Source of the DNA: DATFAS01 sp035254305
Lineage (GTDB): Bacteria > Bacillota > Bacilli > Aneurinibacillales > RAOX-1
Assembly (NCBI GenBank): GCA_035254305.1
Contig: DATFAS010000211.1
Coordinates: 1-6,228 of the forward strand
Direction: 5' to 3'
Length of the DNA stretch: 6,228 bases
The notes beneath the pieces are model-generated. The model worked only from the letters and a program-made list of their open reading frames with translations, searched no databases and was not told the origin of the DNA. Position numbers and translations under genes: made by a program. This document shows positions 5,260 through 6,228 of this stretch, piece by piece (the first letter of the stretch is position 1; the number at the start of each line of letters is the position of its first letter).

Positions 5260-6105
5260 ATGAAGGTCATTACCTTTAAAGCATATTCCATAACCAATGA
5301 AATTAACTTAAACAAAATTGCCATTCATTGTGGCATTCCCAGGAAATTCACCTGGGAGGAACCTTTAATCTTAAAAAGTGATATTCTAAAATCTATCCTT
5401 AATAGTACGGAAGAATCACAAATTGTATTAGTTTTTTCCTTTGGGAGTATCGTATTCATAAATTTTTCAAATGCCAAGGAAATAAAGGTCTTTTTAAACT
5501 TTATCCATTCTTTCGAACCAGATATTGACCTAAGAAATATAGACAAATATACCGATGATTACAGCTTTCACATTGGAGAAACGGACAGCTTTAAGCTGAC
5601 CGACGAATACGTGGTAGCTCCTAAATATGAGATATTCTATCCTGAATTAATTTCTACTGTACTTGCCAAATCGGTGGCACTTGAGAAAACAGAGGAACAA
5701 CTTGGGCAAATACTCGATAAGCTTGAAACGGTGATTGATCGACTAGAAAAAGGCAAACTAAGAATTGGAAACAAGGAATTGGCAAGGACTACCGCTAAAA
5801 TCGTGCGCCACGAATATAATACCCTTGCGTATATTATGATTTTGGACAAACCTGATATAACATGGACGAGCAGCACGGCAGGAGAATTTTATGATCAAAT
5901 GTTGGATTTCTTCGAATTGAATGATCGGTATAAAATTTTAAAAAGCAAAACAGAAATTTTATATAACATTATGGAGGGTTTTTCTACCATCAGCCATTCT
6001 ATTCGGGGGCTATTTGTTGAGTGGGTTGTGGTATTCCTTATCGTTTTTGAGATTGTCCTAACTATATTAGAAATTCTCGGATGGATTCCAGGGAAAAGCA
6101 CCTAA
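5260..6105 (+). CDS. DUF155 / RMD1-family protein with C-terminal membrane anchor
   Basis: A 281-residue protein of the DUF155 family, which includes yeast Rmd1/Rmd8 and human RMND1. Supporting features are FSFGSIVFINF (about 60-70), the block VLAKSVALEKTEEQLGQILDKLETVIDRLEKGKL (about 134-167, probably a long amphipathic or coiled-coil helix), the block RHEYNTLAYIMILDKPDITW (about 183-202) and FFELNDRYKILKSKTEIL (about 217-234). A single hydrophobic helix lies near the C-terminus (about 252-274), so most of the protein should face the cytoplasm with a tail anchor. The mitochondrial relatives support translation at the inner membrane; the bacterial role is not established. The start ATG 5260 is preferred over GTG 5251 because MKVITFKAYSI is a natural family N-terminus, but neither has a strong ribosome binding site; the nearest strong one (5154) serves a broken frame. 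No terminator is seen after the stop. Confidence 0.85.
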   Translation: MKVITFKAYSITNEINLNKIAIHCGIPRKFTWEEPLILKSDILKSILNSTEESQIVLVFSFGSIVFINFSNAKEIKVFLNFIHSFEPDIDLRNIDKYTDDYSFHIGETDSFKLTDEYVVAPKYEIFYPELISTVLAKSVALEKTEEQLGQILDKLETVIDRLEKGKLRIGNKELARTTAKIVRHEYNTLAYIMILDKPDITWTSSTAGEFYDQMLDFFELNDRYKILKSKTEILYNIMEGFSTISHSIRGLFVEWVVVFLIVFEIVLTILEILGWIPGKST

Positions 6106-6228
6106 TCTCATCAATATGGAATATCGTTGAGTGAATATACCTCGTTTTAATCTGTTCAATACTGCTTTTCGATAACGATGTATTGTTTGTAAATATACCA
6201 TTAAATTTAAAAATCTATAATTTAGGCT

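Noticed and set aside
6131..6199. Imperfect direct repeat GTGAATATACC / GTAAATATACC and an ATCGTT/AACGAT dyad after the DUF155 gene
   Set aside because: Short matches in A/T-rich non-coding DNA, too far apart and without a T-tract to form a terminator or recognisable binding site.
6216..6221. TATAAT near the right edge as a promoter for a gene beyond the window
   Set aside because: No -35-like sequence at a usable distance, and the downstream gene is not visible.

Overview
The window looks like chromosomal DNA of a low-to-mid G+C Gram-positive bacterium (Firmicutes). The signs are AGGAGG-type ribosome binding sites, SigA-like TATAAT boxes, a U-tailed intrinsic terminator and TTAACA-type PhoP repeats instead of an enterobacterial Pho box. 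Gene content and protein style would fit a Clostridia member of the Desulfosporosinus/Desulfitobacterium kind, but that assignment is inference only.

Layout. The left edge holds the last 65 codons of phoU (+), the phosphate-signalling regulator. It is followed by a long hairpin between convergent genes. Next comes a divergent pair: a 12-helix MFS transporter on the minus strand and a LysR-type regulator on the plus strand, sharing a roughly 160 bp control region with back-to-back promoters. After lysR lies a short stretch resembling the terminus of an IS3-family element. Then comes a complete polyphosphate kinase gene (ppk1, 699 aa). It is preceded by three hexamers of the PhoP-box type spaced exactly 11 bp apart just upstream of a TATAAT box, and ends in a clear rho-independent terminator. 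Beyond the terminator a strong ribosome binding site leads into a broken reading frame (stop at codon 3) whose translation resembles the start of PIN/PhoH-like proteins. A complete gene for a DUF155/RMD1-family protein with one C-terminal membrane helix follows. The last 123 bases (6106-6228) contain no gene or convincing terminator.

How the parts fit. phoU, the PhoP-box-like ppk1 promoter and possibly the PhoH-like remnant suggest a phosphate-homeostasis neighbourhood: when phosphate is scarce PhoP would switch on ppk1, linking phosphate sensing to polyphosphate metabolism. The MFS/LysR pair looks like an independent transport module placed between phoU and ppk1, with mobile-element-like sequence on both flanks. 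No entirely new multi-gene system is evident; the best leads are the ppk1 control region, the PhoH-like remnant and the possible cassette insertion.
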